A stretch of 58,735 bases of DNA from Granulicella sp. L60 (GTDB lineage Bacteria; Acidobacteriota; Terriglobia; Terriglobales; Acidobacteriaceae). Numbering within the stretch: the first letter of the stretch is position 1; each line of letters starts with the position of its first letter. Made by a program: the position numbers and the translations under genes. Shown here piece after piece: positions 36,227-43,876 of this stretch. The DNA lies in the NCBI RefSeq assembly GCF_009765825.1, contig NZ_LMUR01000018.1:100020-158754 (forward strand). The letters are read 5' to 3'. The notes beneath the pieces were generated by a model. It did not search any database. It saw nothing but the letters and a program-made list of their open reading frames with translations, and was not told the DNA's origin.

Positions 36227-37105
36227 ATGTCGCGTGCGAGCCGGATTCGCGTTGTGATCGCTATGGGAGTTGTGGCGGCGGGCTATTTTTTGCAGGATCC
36301 GGTTTTGGATGTGCCGTATCATGCAGCGCGGAGGATGCTCGGTATCGTGCCTTCGCCGGTGCCGCATACGCTTCTTTGTTCTGCGTTCAATCTGCTCGTT
36401 GTGCTGAGGCTGAGTTGGTGGCTTATCGTTACTGGTTTGGTTGCGTGGATCGATCGGACGGGGATTGTCGAGGTGTTGCGTTGCGACAGGCGGCAGGTGA
36501 GCTATTTTTTGAAGGGGCTCGCTGTTGGTCTTGCGGTGATGATGGCGACCGTTCTCGGGATTGTGGCGTTTGGTGATGCGCAGCTGCATACTTCGCCGAG
36601 CTCGTTTGCGGTGCATGTTGGGTATGGGGCGGCGTGGGTGGTGGGGGAGATCGTTGGGGCGGCGGGTGAAGAGGTTTTGTTTCGGGCTTTGATTTTGATT
36701 CTTATGGCTCGATTATTTGGGATGAGAGTTGCGATGGTGGTCTCGGCACTTGCGTTTTCGCTTGTTCACGGGGCGAACCCTGGGGCTAGTGCTATCTGGA
36801 TGGTTCGTTTGTTTGCGGCGGGACTGTTGCTGGCTTACTCGGTGTTTCGGAGCGGGGCGATCTGGTGGGGGATCGGGTATCACGCGGGATGGAACCTGGC
36901 GAGTGCTCCGCTGTTTGGGGCGGCTGGTAGTGGGTATATGGACCAGGGGCATATTTTTACTTTTGTTCCTGCCGGATCGGCGTTGATTACTGGAGGCGCG
37001 GTTGGGCCGGAGGGGAGCGTCCTGGCTTTCGTGGCTGTGGTCGTTGCGACGGTGTTGCTGTTGTTGACTGTTCCGTCTCGTTATGGGGATGTTTTGCTGC
37101 GTTAG
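36227..37105 (+). CDS. CPBP-family intramembrane protease-like protein
   Basis: The protein has 292 residues from ATG 36227; the frame is open further upstream, through the repeat, but without a sensible N-terminus. It has about eight membrane helices. The CPBP/Abi motif set is complete: EEVLFR (E148, E149, R153), FSLVHG (H181) and YHAGWN (H219, N223). Bacterial members include prenyl-protein endopeptidase relatives and bacteriocin self-immunity proteins; the role here is unknown. It lies 101 bp upstream of dxs on the same strand. Confidence 0.87.
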   Translation: MSRASRIRVVIAMGVVAAGYFLQDPVLDVPYHAARRMLGIVPSPVPHTLLCSAFNLLVVLRLSWWLIVTGLVAWIDRTGIVEVLRCDRRQVSYFLKGLAVGLAVMMATVLGIVAFGDAQLHTSPSSFAVHVGYGAAWVVGEIVGAAGEEVLFRALILILMARLFGMRVAMVVSALAFSLVHGANPGASAIWMVRLFAAGLLLAYSVFRSGAIWWGIGYHAGWNLASAPLFGAAGSGYMDQGHIFTFVPAGSALITGGAVGPEGSVLAFVAVVVATVLLLLTVPSRYGDVLLR

Positions 37106-37206
37106 GTATACTTAAAGGCTGCGGTCTCCGTCCAAATGACGGTAGGCGGTATGTGCTTTCGGGGCAGGAACGGGCGATTGGCCGCTCGACTGCAGAACAG
37201 GTTTAG

Positions 37207-39102
37207 ATGAGCAACTTTCTTGAGGCGATTCAATCTCCCGCCGATGTTAAAAAGCTGACGATTTCGGAGCTGACCCAGTTGGCCGAGGAGATACGGGCGC
37301 GGTTGATCGTCGGCGTTTCTAAGACGGGCGGACATATCGGGCCGAACCTTGGTGTGGTCGAGCTGACGCTGGCGATGCACTATGTGTTCGATACGCCGAC
37401 GGACAGCTTTGTCTTCGACGTGAGCCACCAGGCATATGTGCATAAGCTGCTGACCGGGCGCGAGAAGATGTTTCATACGATTCGTCAGCCGGGTGGGCTG
37501 AATGGATTTATGCTGCGCACCGAGAGCGAGCATGACAGCTATGGCGCGGGACATGCCGGGACGGCGCTGAGTGCGGCGCTGGGGATGGCGGTGGCGCGGG
37601 ATATGTCGGGCGGGAAGGAACATATCGTCGCGCTGGCTGGGGATGCGGCGTTTACGAATGGGATCTCGTTTGAGGCGCTGAATAATATTGCTGCGCAGAC
37701 GAAGCGGCTGATTGTGGTGTTGAACGATAACGCATGGTCGATCGATAAGAACGTTGGAGCGATTGCGGAGTACTTCCACAAGATTGTGACGAATCCTACG
37801 ATCTCGAGTTTGCATAACCGGGCTGCGGGATTGCTGGAGCGGTTTGGCGGCAAGGCAGTTGCGCATGTGGCGCGCAAGGCGGAAGAGGCGGCGAAGGGTT
37901 TGATTGGGCCGGGCATGCTGTTCGAGGAGTTCGGGCTGAACTACTTCGGGCCGATCGACGGACATAACCTGCCGCTGCTGATTGAGACGTTTAAATTTCT
38001 GAAGCAGCAGAACAGGCCGGTGGTGCTGCATGCGATTACGCAGAAGGGCCGAGGCTTCGAGCCGGCGATTGCGATGCAGAAGAAGTTTCATGGGCTGGGG
38101 CCGTATGACGCGCAGACGGGCGAGACGAAGCCGACGGGGCAGAAGACGTATTCGGAGATATTTGCCGAGACGTTGACGAAGCTGGCGGACGGGAACGAGA
38201 AGGTAGTCGCGATTACGGCGGCGATGCCGAATGGGACGGCGCTGGATCTGTTCCGGCCGTATCATCCGAAGCGGTACTTCGACGTGGGGATTGCGGAGGA
38301 GCATGCGGTGATCTTTGCCGCGGGCATGGCGACGAAGGGGTACAAGCCGTTCTGCGCGATTTACTCGACGTTTTTGCAGCGGGCGTTCGACCAGATTGTG
38401 CATGATGTATGCCTGCAGAATCTGCCGGTGGTGTTCTGCATGGATCGCGGCGGGTTGAGCGGAGACGATGGGCCGACGCACCATGGGCTGTTCGACATCA
38501 GCTATCTGCGGAGTGTGCCGAACCTGATCCACATGGTGCCGAAGGATGAGGATGAGCTGGCGGACATGATGTATACGGCGATGCTGCATGAAGGGCCGAG
38601 TGCGATACGGTATCCGCGTGGAACTGGGCCGGGGGTTGCGGTGAAGGAGCAGCCGGTGGCGCTGGAGATTGGCAAGGCTGAGGTGGTGCGGGACTCGAAG
38701 CGGGCGGAGGTTGCGATCTTTGGGCTGGGCGCGATGCTGCCTGAGGCGGAGCGGATGGCCACGATGCTGGAGAGTGAGGGTTTTGCGGCGGCGGTGATCA
38801 ATCCGCGATTTGCGAAGCCGATCGACCGTGGCTGCGTGGAGGAGTTTGGAAGGCGATGCGGCCTGGTGATTACGCTGGAGGATCATGTGCTGGCCGGCGG
38901 GTTTGGGTCGGCGGTGATGGAGACGCTGAGCGATCTGGAGATTCAGGTGCCGGTGGTTCGGGTGGGATGGCCGGATGAGTTTATCGAGCACGGGAAGGTG
39001 GAGTCGCTGCGGGAGAAGTATGGCCTGACGGCGGAGGCGGCGCTGGAGAAGGCGCGGCCTTACCTGAGCAGGATGATCGACCATGTGTTGGCGAAGCACT
39101 AA
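37207..39102 (+). CDS. dxs: 1-deoxy-D-xylulose-5-phosphate synthase
   Basis: Dxs condenses pyruvate with glyceraldehyde 3-phosphate using thiamine diphosphate, the entry step of the MEP isoprenoid pathway, and so supports quinones and undecaprenyl carriers. The 631 residues match the family. Motifs are GGHIGPNLGVVELTLAMHYV (41-60), DVSHQAYVHK (71-80), AGDAAFTNGISFEALNN (144-160), DRGGLSGDDGPTHHGLFDI and the C-terminal VINPRFAKPID. The thiamine motif is GDA instead of the usual GDG, and GGHIGPNLG replaces GGHFASGLG/GGHLGSSLG. The fold signatures and length still support Dxs. Confidence 0.9.
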   Translation: MSNFLEAIQSPADVKKLTISELTQLAEEIRARLIVGVSKTGGHIGPNLGVVELTLAMHYVFDTPTDSFVFDVSHQAYVHKLLTGREKMFHTIRQPGGLNGFMLRTESEHDSYGAGHAGTALSAALGMAVARDMSGGKEHIVALAGDAAFTNGISFEALNNIAAQTKRLIVVLNDNAWSIDKNVGAIAEYFHKIVTNPTISSLHNRAAGLLERFGGKAVAHVARKAEEAAKGLIGPGMLFEEFGLNYFGPIDGHNLPLLIETFKFLKQQNRPVVLHAITQKGRGFEPAIAMQKKFHGLGPYDAQTGETKPTGQKTYSEIFAETLTKLADGNEKVVAITAAMPNGTALDLFRPYHPKRYFDVGIAEEHAVIFAAGMATKGYKPFCAIYSTFLQRAFDQIVHDVCLQNLPVVFCMDRGGLSGDDGPTHHGLFDISYLRSVPNLIHMVPKDEDELADMMYTAMLHEGPSAIRYPRGTGPGVAVKEQPVALEIGKAEVVRDSKRAEVAIFGLGAMLPEAERMATMLESEGFAAAVINPRFAKPIDRGCVEEFGRRCGLVITLEDHVLAGGFGSAVMETLSDLEIQVPVVRVGWPDEFIEHGKVESLREKYGLTAEAALEKARPYLSRMIDHVLAKH

Positions 39103-39167
39103 CAGAGGTAGATCGCGTCTGGCGAGCCGATTCGCGTTGCCTGGGGTTCGTTGGTAGCAGGCAGAAT

Positions 39168-39233
39168 GGCATATCTCAGGGGCTGAAGCCCCATTTTCGC
39201 GAGGCTAAGAGACCCAAGGCTAAAGCCTTGGGC
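39168..39233. repeat. REP-like palindrome pair downstream of dxs
   Basis: The copy has CTCAGGGGCTGAAGCCCC followed by GACCCAAGGCTAAAGCCTTG, the same two-palindrome arrangement as at 26.7 and 29.7 kb. It lies between the convergent dxs and SRPBCC genes, where it could serve as a transcription boundary. Confidence 0.75.
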
Positions 39234-39270
39234 GATCACAAAAGCAGATGTTTTAGAGCTGCTCGCTGCG

Positions 39271-39825
39271 CTAGGAACGTGGGTCGATGGTGGCGAGGAG
39301 TTCGGCGGTGCGGTTGTGGCGGTAGGTGAAGGTGCTGCTGAGCTGGCGCGCTAAGAAGATGCGGTTGGCGATGTTGCCTAGTCTGCCCATTGGCGGCTCA
39401 TAGTCCACGTGATCGGCGAGGAGGGTGCCTGCGATGGGGGTGCCGAAGGCGCTGGTGCGGGTCTCCGGGCGCACGGTGTGGCAGTGGTGCCAGTAGGCGA
39501 AGGGGCCGCGGAGTTGATGGTCGCAGAAGTGATCGTTCCAGACGAACTCGGCGATCTCGGCCTCCCATGGAAGGCGGATGGGAGAGTAGGGGAATGGACG
39601 GAAGCTGATGGTCATGCGGGTGCCGGAGCCGGCGGCGATGCTTTGGGGGTATGACCGCAGTGTTGGAGATGGGCGGGGTGGTGGCGGGGCGAAGGCGGCC
39701 TCTTCGATGCGGGCCTTCTGCCAGGGCGGCATGAGGCGGGGAAGATTTTCGGGGTTGGCGAAGAAGGCGAAGACCAGTTCGACAGGATAGGGGAGCCACT
39801 GCTCGGAGTCGAAGGTGAAGTGCAT
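39271..39825 (-). CDS. SRPBCC (START-like) family protein
   Basis: The protein has 184 residues from ATG 39825; a TTG 36 bp upstream is also in frame. The N-terminus has the pattern of SRPBCC ligand-binding proteins (SEQWLPYPVELVFAFFANPE, NLPRLMPPWQKARI). WEAEIAEFVWNDHFCDHQLR, GPFAYWHHCHTV and the helix at about 155-180 (NIANRIFLARQLSSTFTYRH) also fit. This subgroup is related to the cyclase/dehydrase domain found fused to SDR epimerases. The substrate is unknown. Confidence 0.8.
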   Translation of the reverse strand: MHFTFDSEQWLPYPVELVFAFFANPENLPRLMPPWQKARIEEAAFAPPPPRPSPTLRSYPQSIAAGSGTRMTISFRPFPYSPIRLPWEAEIAEFVWNDHFCDHQLRGPFAYWHHCHTVRPETRTSAFGTPIAGTLLADHVDYEPPMGRLGNIANRIFLARQLSSTFTYRHNRTAELLATIDPRS

Positions 39826-39942
39826 AGGGGTTGGATTGGTTATACGTGTGGCGTGTTGCAATTGGAGAAAATACCGAGTGCGGTGAAAATTTTGGCGCTT
39901 ACATGATGAATGTAACTAAATTAGTGGCAAATATTATTAATC

Positions 39943-39977
39943 AAAAAAACTGGGCGCCCCGGTGACAGGACGCCCAG
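39943..39977 (-). terminator. Terminator of the fasciclin gene
   Basis: On the minus strand a 7-bp stem CTGGGCG/CGCCCAG with a loop of about 14 nt is followed by seven T residues, 13 bp past the fasciclin stop. The AT-rich sequence beyond it (39900-39942) contains no gene. Confidence 0.85.
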
Positions 39978-39990
39978 GTGAGGGAGACAC

Positions 39991-40545
39991 TTAGTTGGGC
40001 ATCAGAACGGTGTCGATGACGTGGATGACACCGTTGGATTGGAAGACATCTGCCGTGGTGATGGTGGCCATGCTGCCTTTGGCGTCGGTGAGCATGATCT
40101 TGCCGTCTGCCATGGTTGCGGTGAGGTCTTCGCCCTGAACTGTCTTAAGAGTGGCCTTGCCGCCGCCCTTCTTGATCATCTTCACGAGTTCTTTGGAGCT
40201 GATCTTTCCGGCTACGACGTGGTAGGTGAGGATCTTGACGAGGGTGTCTTTGTTCTCGGGCTTGACGAGGGTATCGACGGTGCCCGCGGGGAGCTTGGCG
40301 AAGGCGTCGTCGGTAGGCGCGAAGACCGTGAAGGGGCCGGCGCTGTTGAGGGTATCGACCAGGCCGGCTGCCTTGACGGCGGCGACGAGGGTCTTGTGGA
40401 TCGGCGAGTTGACTGCGTTCTCGACGATGGTCTTGCTGGGGTACATGGCGGCGCCGCCTACATCGGGATCTTTCTGTGCGTGGGCGCTGAGAGAGGAGAG
40501 AACCAAGGTAGCTACGGCGATGGCTGCAACGAAAGTCTTCTTCAT
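39991..40545 (-). CDS. Secreted fasciclin-domain protein
   Basis: The protein has 184 residues from ATG 40545 with AAGGAT upstream. The signal peptide is MKKTFVAAIAVATLVLSSLS (cleavage near AHAQ). One FAS1 domain covers the mature part: VENAVNSPIHKTLVAAVKAA, GPFTVFAPTDDAFAKLPAGT, ILTYHVVAGKI and the closing NGVIHVIDTVLMPN (H1/H2 and YH motifs). FAS1 domains mediate adhesion or surface binding. It is monocistronic and read divergently from the DUF2127 gene. Confidence 0.92.
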   Translation of the reverse strand: MKKTFVAAIAVATLVLSSLSAHAQKDPDVGGAAMYPSKTIVENAVNSPIHKTLVAAVKAAGLVDTLNSAGPFTVFAPTDDAFAKLPAGTVDTLVKPENKDTLVKILTYHVVAGKISSKELVKMIKKGGGKATLKTVQGEDLTATMADGKIMLTDAKGSMATITTADVFQSNGVIHVIDTVLMPN

Positions 40546-40814
40546 GATGGTTATCCTTTGTGGTTCGAGAGGTCTGTGAGTATTGCTTCCTGTCAGGTCA
40601 CTCACTAGCATCTACGTCGCCCTGCAACGACTGGATTGCTCCAGCGTGTTGGATGACGCGAGAATCTTCTTTCGTGGAGTGGTCGTTGGGGATTGATCGT
40701 GAAGGCATAATCGCTGCGGGGATTGTTGATGAGGTGAAGGCAGGAGCTGGACGCAGGGACCTAGTCGAAGGCGTTGACAATTATCGCGGTACCCCGTCAA
40801 CTGAAGGTCAGCCT

Positions 40815-41339
40815 ATGGCAATTGATTTCAGTGACAGTTCGGTATTGCCGCCAACGGGGGAGCACGGTGCGGCGCATGCTTCGCATGACCATGGCCTGTT
40901 GCTGATTGGTCTCTTCAAACTGGCGAAGGCGATCTTCTTCTTCTGTATTGGCGCGGGCGCGATTCATCTGCTGCACAAAGATTTGGGAGACGAGGTGACG
41001 CGGCTCGCGGTGCGGCTGAGGTTCGATCCGGAGAGCCGGTTCGTTGCGCTGCTGCTGGATAAGGTGGACCTGATCGATGCTCACCGGCTGCGGCAGATCA
41101 GCGTGGCGACGTTTGCTTACTCCGCGCTGGCGCTGACGGAGGGCTGCGGGCTGTTGATGGAGAAGGTGTGGGCGGAGTATCTGACGCTGATTCTGACGAT
41201 CTCCTTCTTGCCGTGGGAGATGTATGAGATTGTCAGACGCCCGGATTGGTTCCGCGCGAGTCTGTTTTTGATCAACCTCGGTGTACTCTGGTACCTGGTA
41301 TGGTTTCTGCGGCGGAAGAGGTTGCTGGGGGCGAATTGA
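40815..41339 (+). CDS. DUF2127-family membrane protein
   Basis: The protein has 174 residues from ATG 40815 with GAAGG 8 bp upstream; the longer frame to 40560 has no protein-like composition. Four hydrophobic helices are visible, beginning with the family hallmark GLLLIGLFKLAKAIFFFCIG (about 27-46). A conserved TEGCGLLMEKVWAEYLTLIL segment follows, ending in a basic tail. Function is unknown. It lies upstream of the mraZ promoter region, from which a 323-bp gap separates it. Confidence 0.8.
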   Translation: MAIDFSDSSVLPPTGEHGAAHASHDHGLLLIGLFKLAKAIFFFCIGAGAIHLLHKDLGDEVTRLAVRLRFDPESRFVALLLDKVDLIDAHRLRQISVATFAYSALALTEGCGLLMEKVWAEYLTLILTISFLPWEMYEIVRRPDWFRASLFLINLGVLWYLVWFLRRKRLLGAN

Positions 41340-41544
41340 CACTTTCGCCTTTGTTTCGCTTTAGCAGATAGATTCGGATGCTGCAAGTAGCCCAGAAGCT
41401 ATGAACCAGATCCGCTAACACTACAGGTTGTGGCTATCGATCTTGATTGCCCAACTTGCTGAGTTTTCCACAATCCAATATGGGAATTGCACATTAGTTG
41501 CACAAAATAACCCTTTACAGGGTGAGGGCGCTCGGCGATGCTGG

Positions 41545-41579
41545 TGGAGCGAAGTAGAAGATTTTGGAGTTTTTTGGAG
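41545..41579 (+). promoter_or_regulatory. Candidate MraZ operator: TGGAG boxes with 10-bp phasing
   Basis: TGGAG occurs at 41545, 41565 and 41575, with a degenerate TAGAA at 41555 and TGAAC at 41585, so the boxes repeat every 10 bp, about one DNA turn. Known biology: E. coli MraZ binds three TGGGN repeats separated by 5 bp upstream of mraZ and represses the dcw operon. The array ends 83 bp before the mraZ ATG. The remaining gap (41340-41544) also holds the direct repeat TTGCACATTAGTTGCAC (41487-41503) and no reading frame. Confidence 0.6.
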
Positions 41580-41662
41580 CAATATGAACTCCTGATGCAA
41601 GATTTTACGACGCGGAAGCGGTTTTGAACCAAGGTTGAGTCGGGCAGGGTATCGAGGTTGTT

Positions 41663-42124
41663 ATGTTTCGCGGAAATCACCCAACACGCGTGGACGAAAA
41701 GGGTCGGCTGAAGATGCCGGCTGAGTTCAAGCGCCGGGTGGATGAGTTGTATGGGCCGCAGTTCTACATAACGAGCATGGATGGGAAGCGGGCGCAGGTT
41801 TACCCGTTGAAGGAGTGGGAGCAGATCGAGGCATCGCTGGCGAAGATGTCCCCGATGGATCCGGTTCGGAAGAAGTTTCAGGACGTAACGAACTTCTACG
41901 GACAGATGGCAGAGATGGACGCGCAGGGCCGGTTGCTGATTCCGCAGAAGCTGCGGGAGTTGGCGAAGGTGACGGGCGATGTGAATGTTCTGGGGTCGCA
42001 GACGCTGCTGGAGGTTGTGAATGCAGAGCTGTTCGACGCCGAGATGAAGAAGGCCAGTGGAGCGGTTGAGCTGACGGACGCTGATCTGATGGCGTTCGCA
42101 GAGAAGACAAAGATTGTTGCTTAG
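41663..42124 (+). CDS. mraZ: Transcriptional regulator MraZ
   Basis: MraZ is the first gene of the dcw cluster and a ring-shaped AbrB-like DNA-binding protein that represses its own operon. The 153 residues carry two SpoVT/AbrB-like units: RGNHPTRVDEKGRLKMPAEF (about 3-22, with the DExGR core) and FYGQMAEMDAQGRLLIPQKL (about 77-96, with DxxGR). The start is ATG at 41663. A candidate operator lies just upstream. The rsmH gene follows after 42 bp. Confidence 0.96.
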   Translation: MFRGNHPTRVDEKGRLKMPAEFKRRVDELYGPQFYITSMDGKRAQVYPLKEWEQIEASLAKMSPMDPVRKKFQDVTNFYGQMAEMDAQGRLLIPQKLRELAKVTGDVNVLGSQTLLEVVNAELFDAEMKKASGAVELTDADLMAFAEKTKIVA

Positions 42125-42166
42125 CAAGTGCACGGAGGCCCCCAGGGGCAGCACAGAGGCGGTGAG

Positions 42167-43060
42167 ATGAAGAGTCCGCAACATGTGCCGGTTCTTTTAG
42201 ACGAAGTTTTGGAGTATCTGAATGTGCGGCCGGGCGGCGTGGTGGTTGACGCGACGCTGGGTCTGGCGGGGCACTCTTCTGAGATAGCGAAGAGGCTGGG
42301 TGGCAGGGGCAAGTTGATTGGCTTTGACCGGGACCCGGAGGCGATGGCGAAGGCTAAAGCAAGGCTTGAAGAGTTGAAGGCTGAGCTTGGAGCGGAGATG
42401 CCGGAGGTGGTGTATATCGCCAAGGCGTTCTCCGAGGCGGCAAGCGTAATTGAGCCGGGGAGCCTGGATGGTTTGCTTGCGGACTTTGGCGTGAGCAGCC
42501 TGCAGCTGGACGAGGCGCACAGAGGATTTAGTTTTCGGACCGATGGCCCGTTAGATATGCGGATGGATACGCGCAGCGGGGAGACGGCCGAGCAAGTGGT
42601 AAATCAGGAAGACGAGAACGAACTCGCCGACCTGATTTACGAATTCGGAGAGGAAAGGAGGTCGCGGAGAATCGCCAGAGCCATTGTTAGGGCCCGGCCG
42701 ATTACGACTACAGCAGAGTTGGCTCGAATCGTATCGGCCGAGGCCCCACCAATGAAAGGCGAGAAGATTCACCCGGCAACACGAACTTTCCAGGCGCTTC
42801 GGATTCGAGTGAATAACGAGTTGGGAGAGATTCAATCGCTGCTGAAGAGCGCGGGGTCTCTGCTGAAGCCGGGAGGAAGGCTGGTGTTGATCAGCTTCCA
42901 CTCTTTGGAAGACCGGCTGGTCAAGGATGCGTTCAAGGCGGCGAAGGACGCGAAGGTATTTGAGGTTTTGACGAAGAAGCCGGTGGTTGCGGCGGAGCAG
43001 GAACAGATGAGAAACCCGCGATCGCGAAGTGCAAAGATGCGGGCGGCAGAAAAAGTTTAG
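42167..43060 (+). CDS. rsmH: 16S rRNA (cytosine-1402-N4)-methyltransferase RsmH
   Basis: RsmH (MraW) methylates C1402 of 16S rRNA at N4 with SAM. The protein has 297 residues from ATG 42167 (GAGG about 7 bp upstream), giving the family start HVPVLLDEVLEYL; an in-frame GTG at 42128 is rejected. Motifs are VVDATLGLAGHS (26-37, SAM loop), FDRDPEAM (53-60), ADFGVSSLQLDEAHRGFSF and the terminal RLVLISFHSLEDRLVKDAF. It is the second dcw gene. Confidence 0.96.
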   Translation: MKSPQHVPVLLDEVLEYLNVRPGGVVVDATLGLAGHSSEIAKRLGGRGKLIGFDRDPEAMAKAKARLEELKAELGAEMPEVVYIAKAFSEAASVIEPGSLDGLLADFGVSSLQLDEAHRGFSFRTDGPLDMRMDTRSGETAEQVVNQEDENELADLIYEFGEERRSRRIARAIVRARPITTTAELARIVSAEAPPMKGEKIHPATRTFQALRIRVNNELGEIQSLLKSAGSLLKPGGRLVLISFHSLEDRLVKDAFKAAKDAKVFEVLTKKPVVAAEQEQMRNPRSRSAKMRAAEKV

Positions 43061-43273
43061 GTACAAGATTCTCTTTGGGTTGCGCAGGCAAGTACAGAGA
43101 GAGAACAAGTGATCGGGCCGGGGTTGTCCCACCTTCTTTCAGGCGAAAGACAACTTTGAACTACAAGTCCCCTCCTCCCATAGCGACCCCGGCCCGGTTC
43201 GTACGCTTCGAGGAGAGTGGCACAAGTTTCGCTCAGGTGATCTCTGAGCAGGTTAAGAGAAGTGAGGTGCGCG

Positions 43274-43801
43274 ATGGCAGCTTCGGCGATGGCAGGAGAG
43301 CAGATGGAGATGATGGGCTCGCGGGTGCAGCCGCGAAGCCGTACGGAGTCGCTGGCGGTGAGGAATCGCGAGCTGTACGAGGCGCAGCGGCGTGCTCGTC
43401 GTGGCCCGACTCCCGAGGTTTTTTTCACCAAGCACATTGATAACAGCCGCATTGTGAAGGCGGACGATCCGGAGCGCCGTCGCGAGATGCGCACGTTTAC
43501 CGCGGTGATGAGCGTGTTGTTTGTGCTGGTGATGGTCTATGTGTGGCAGCACTTTTCGGCGATTGAGATTGGCTATCACGTTGAGGCGCAGAAGCAGCAG
43601 GTGGAGCAGCTGCGTGAGGCGAATCGGCAGCTTCGGCTGTCGGAGGCCCAACTGACGGATCCGGGCCGGATCGACAAGATTGCGAAGCAGCTTGGGCTGG
43701 ATGCGCCTCAGCCTGGGCAGGTGGTGCGGCCTGAGGGCGGCGATCCGAACGCTCCGGTGGTCGCGCAGGCTAGCGTTCCGGGGTTGCAGATCGTTCAGTA
43801 A
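43274..43801 (+). CDS. ftsL: Cell-division protein FtsL-like
   Basis: The protein has 175 residues from ATG 43274, which has GAGG 6 bp upstream; GTG 43262 is an alternative. It has a basic cytoplasmic region (about 1-72), one membrane helix (about 73-93, FTAVMSVLFVLVMVYVWQH) and a periplasmic coiled coil (about 95-128, EAQKQQVEQLREANRQLRLS). It ends with an IAKQLGLDAP motif as in FtsL/DivIC proteins. The position between rsmH and ftsI is diagnostic. A 213-bp gap precedes it, in which no gene is called. Confidence 0.88.
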   Translation: MAASAMAGEQMEMMGSRVQPRSRTESLAVRNRELYEAQRRARRGPTPEVFFTKHIDNSRIVKADDPERRREMRTFTAVMSVLFVLVMVYVWQHFSAIEIGYHVEAQKQQVEQLREANRQLRLSEAQLTDPGRIDKIAKQLGLDAPQPGQVVRPEGGDPNAPVVAQASVPGLQIVQ

Positions 43802-43876
43802 GCTAAAGTTTTAGTTACAGGGTCCGACGGAGAGTCTGAGCGGAAAAATCAGCAGCAACAATACAGATAAGCAGGG

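Noticed and set aside
37102..39099. A 665-codon minus-strand open frame antisense to dxs
   Set aside because: It is Arg/His/Leu-rich composition without motifs, typical of a shadow frame in GC-rich DNA; dxs on the plus strand is certain.
43075..43440. A 121-codon plus-strand frame between rsmH and ftsL
   Set aside because: It overlaps the ftsL start in another frame, lacks a ribosome-binding site and has no recognisable or balanced composition.
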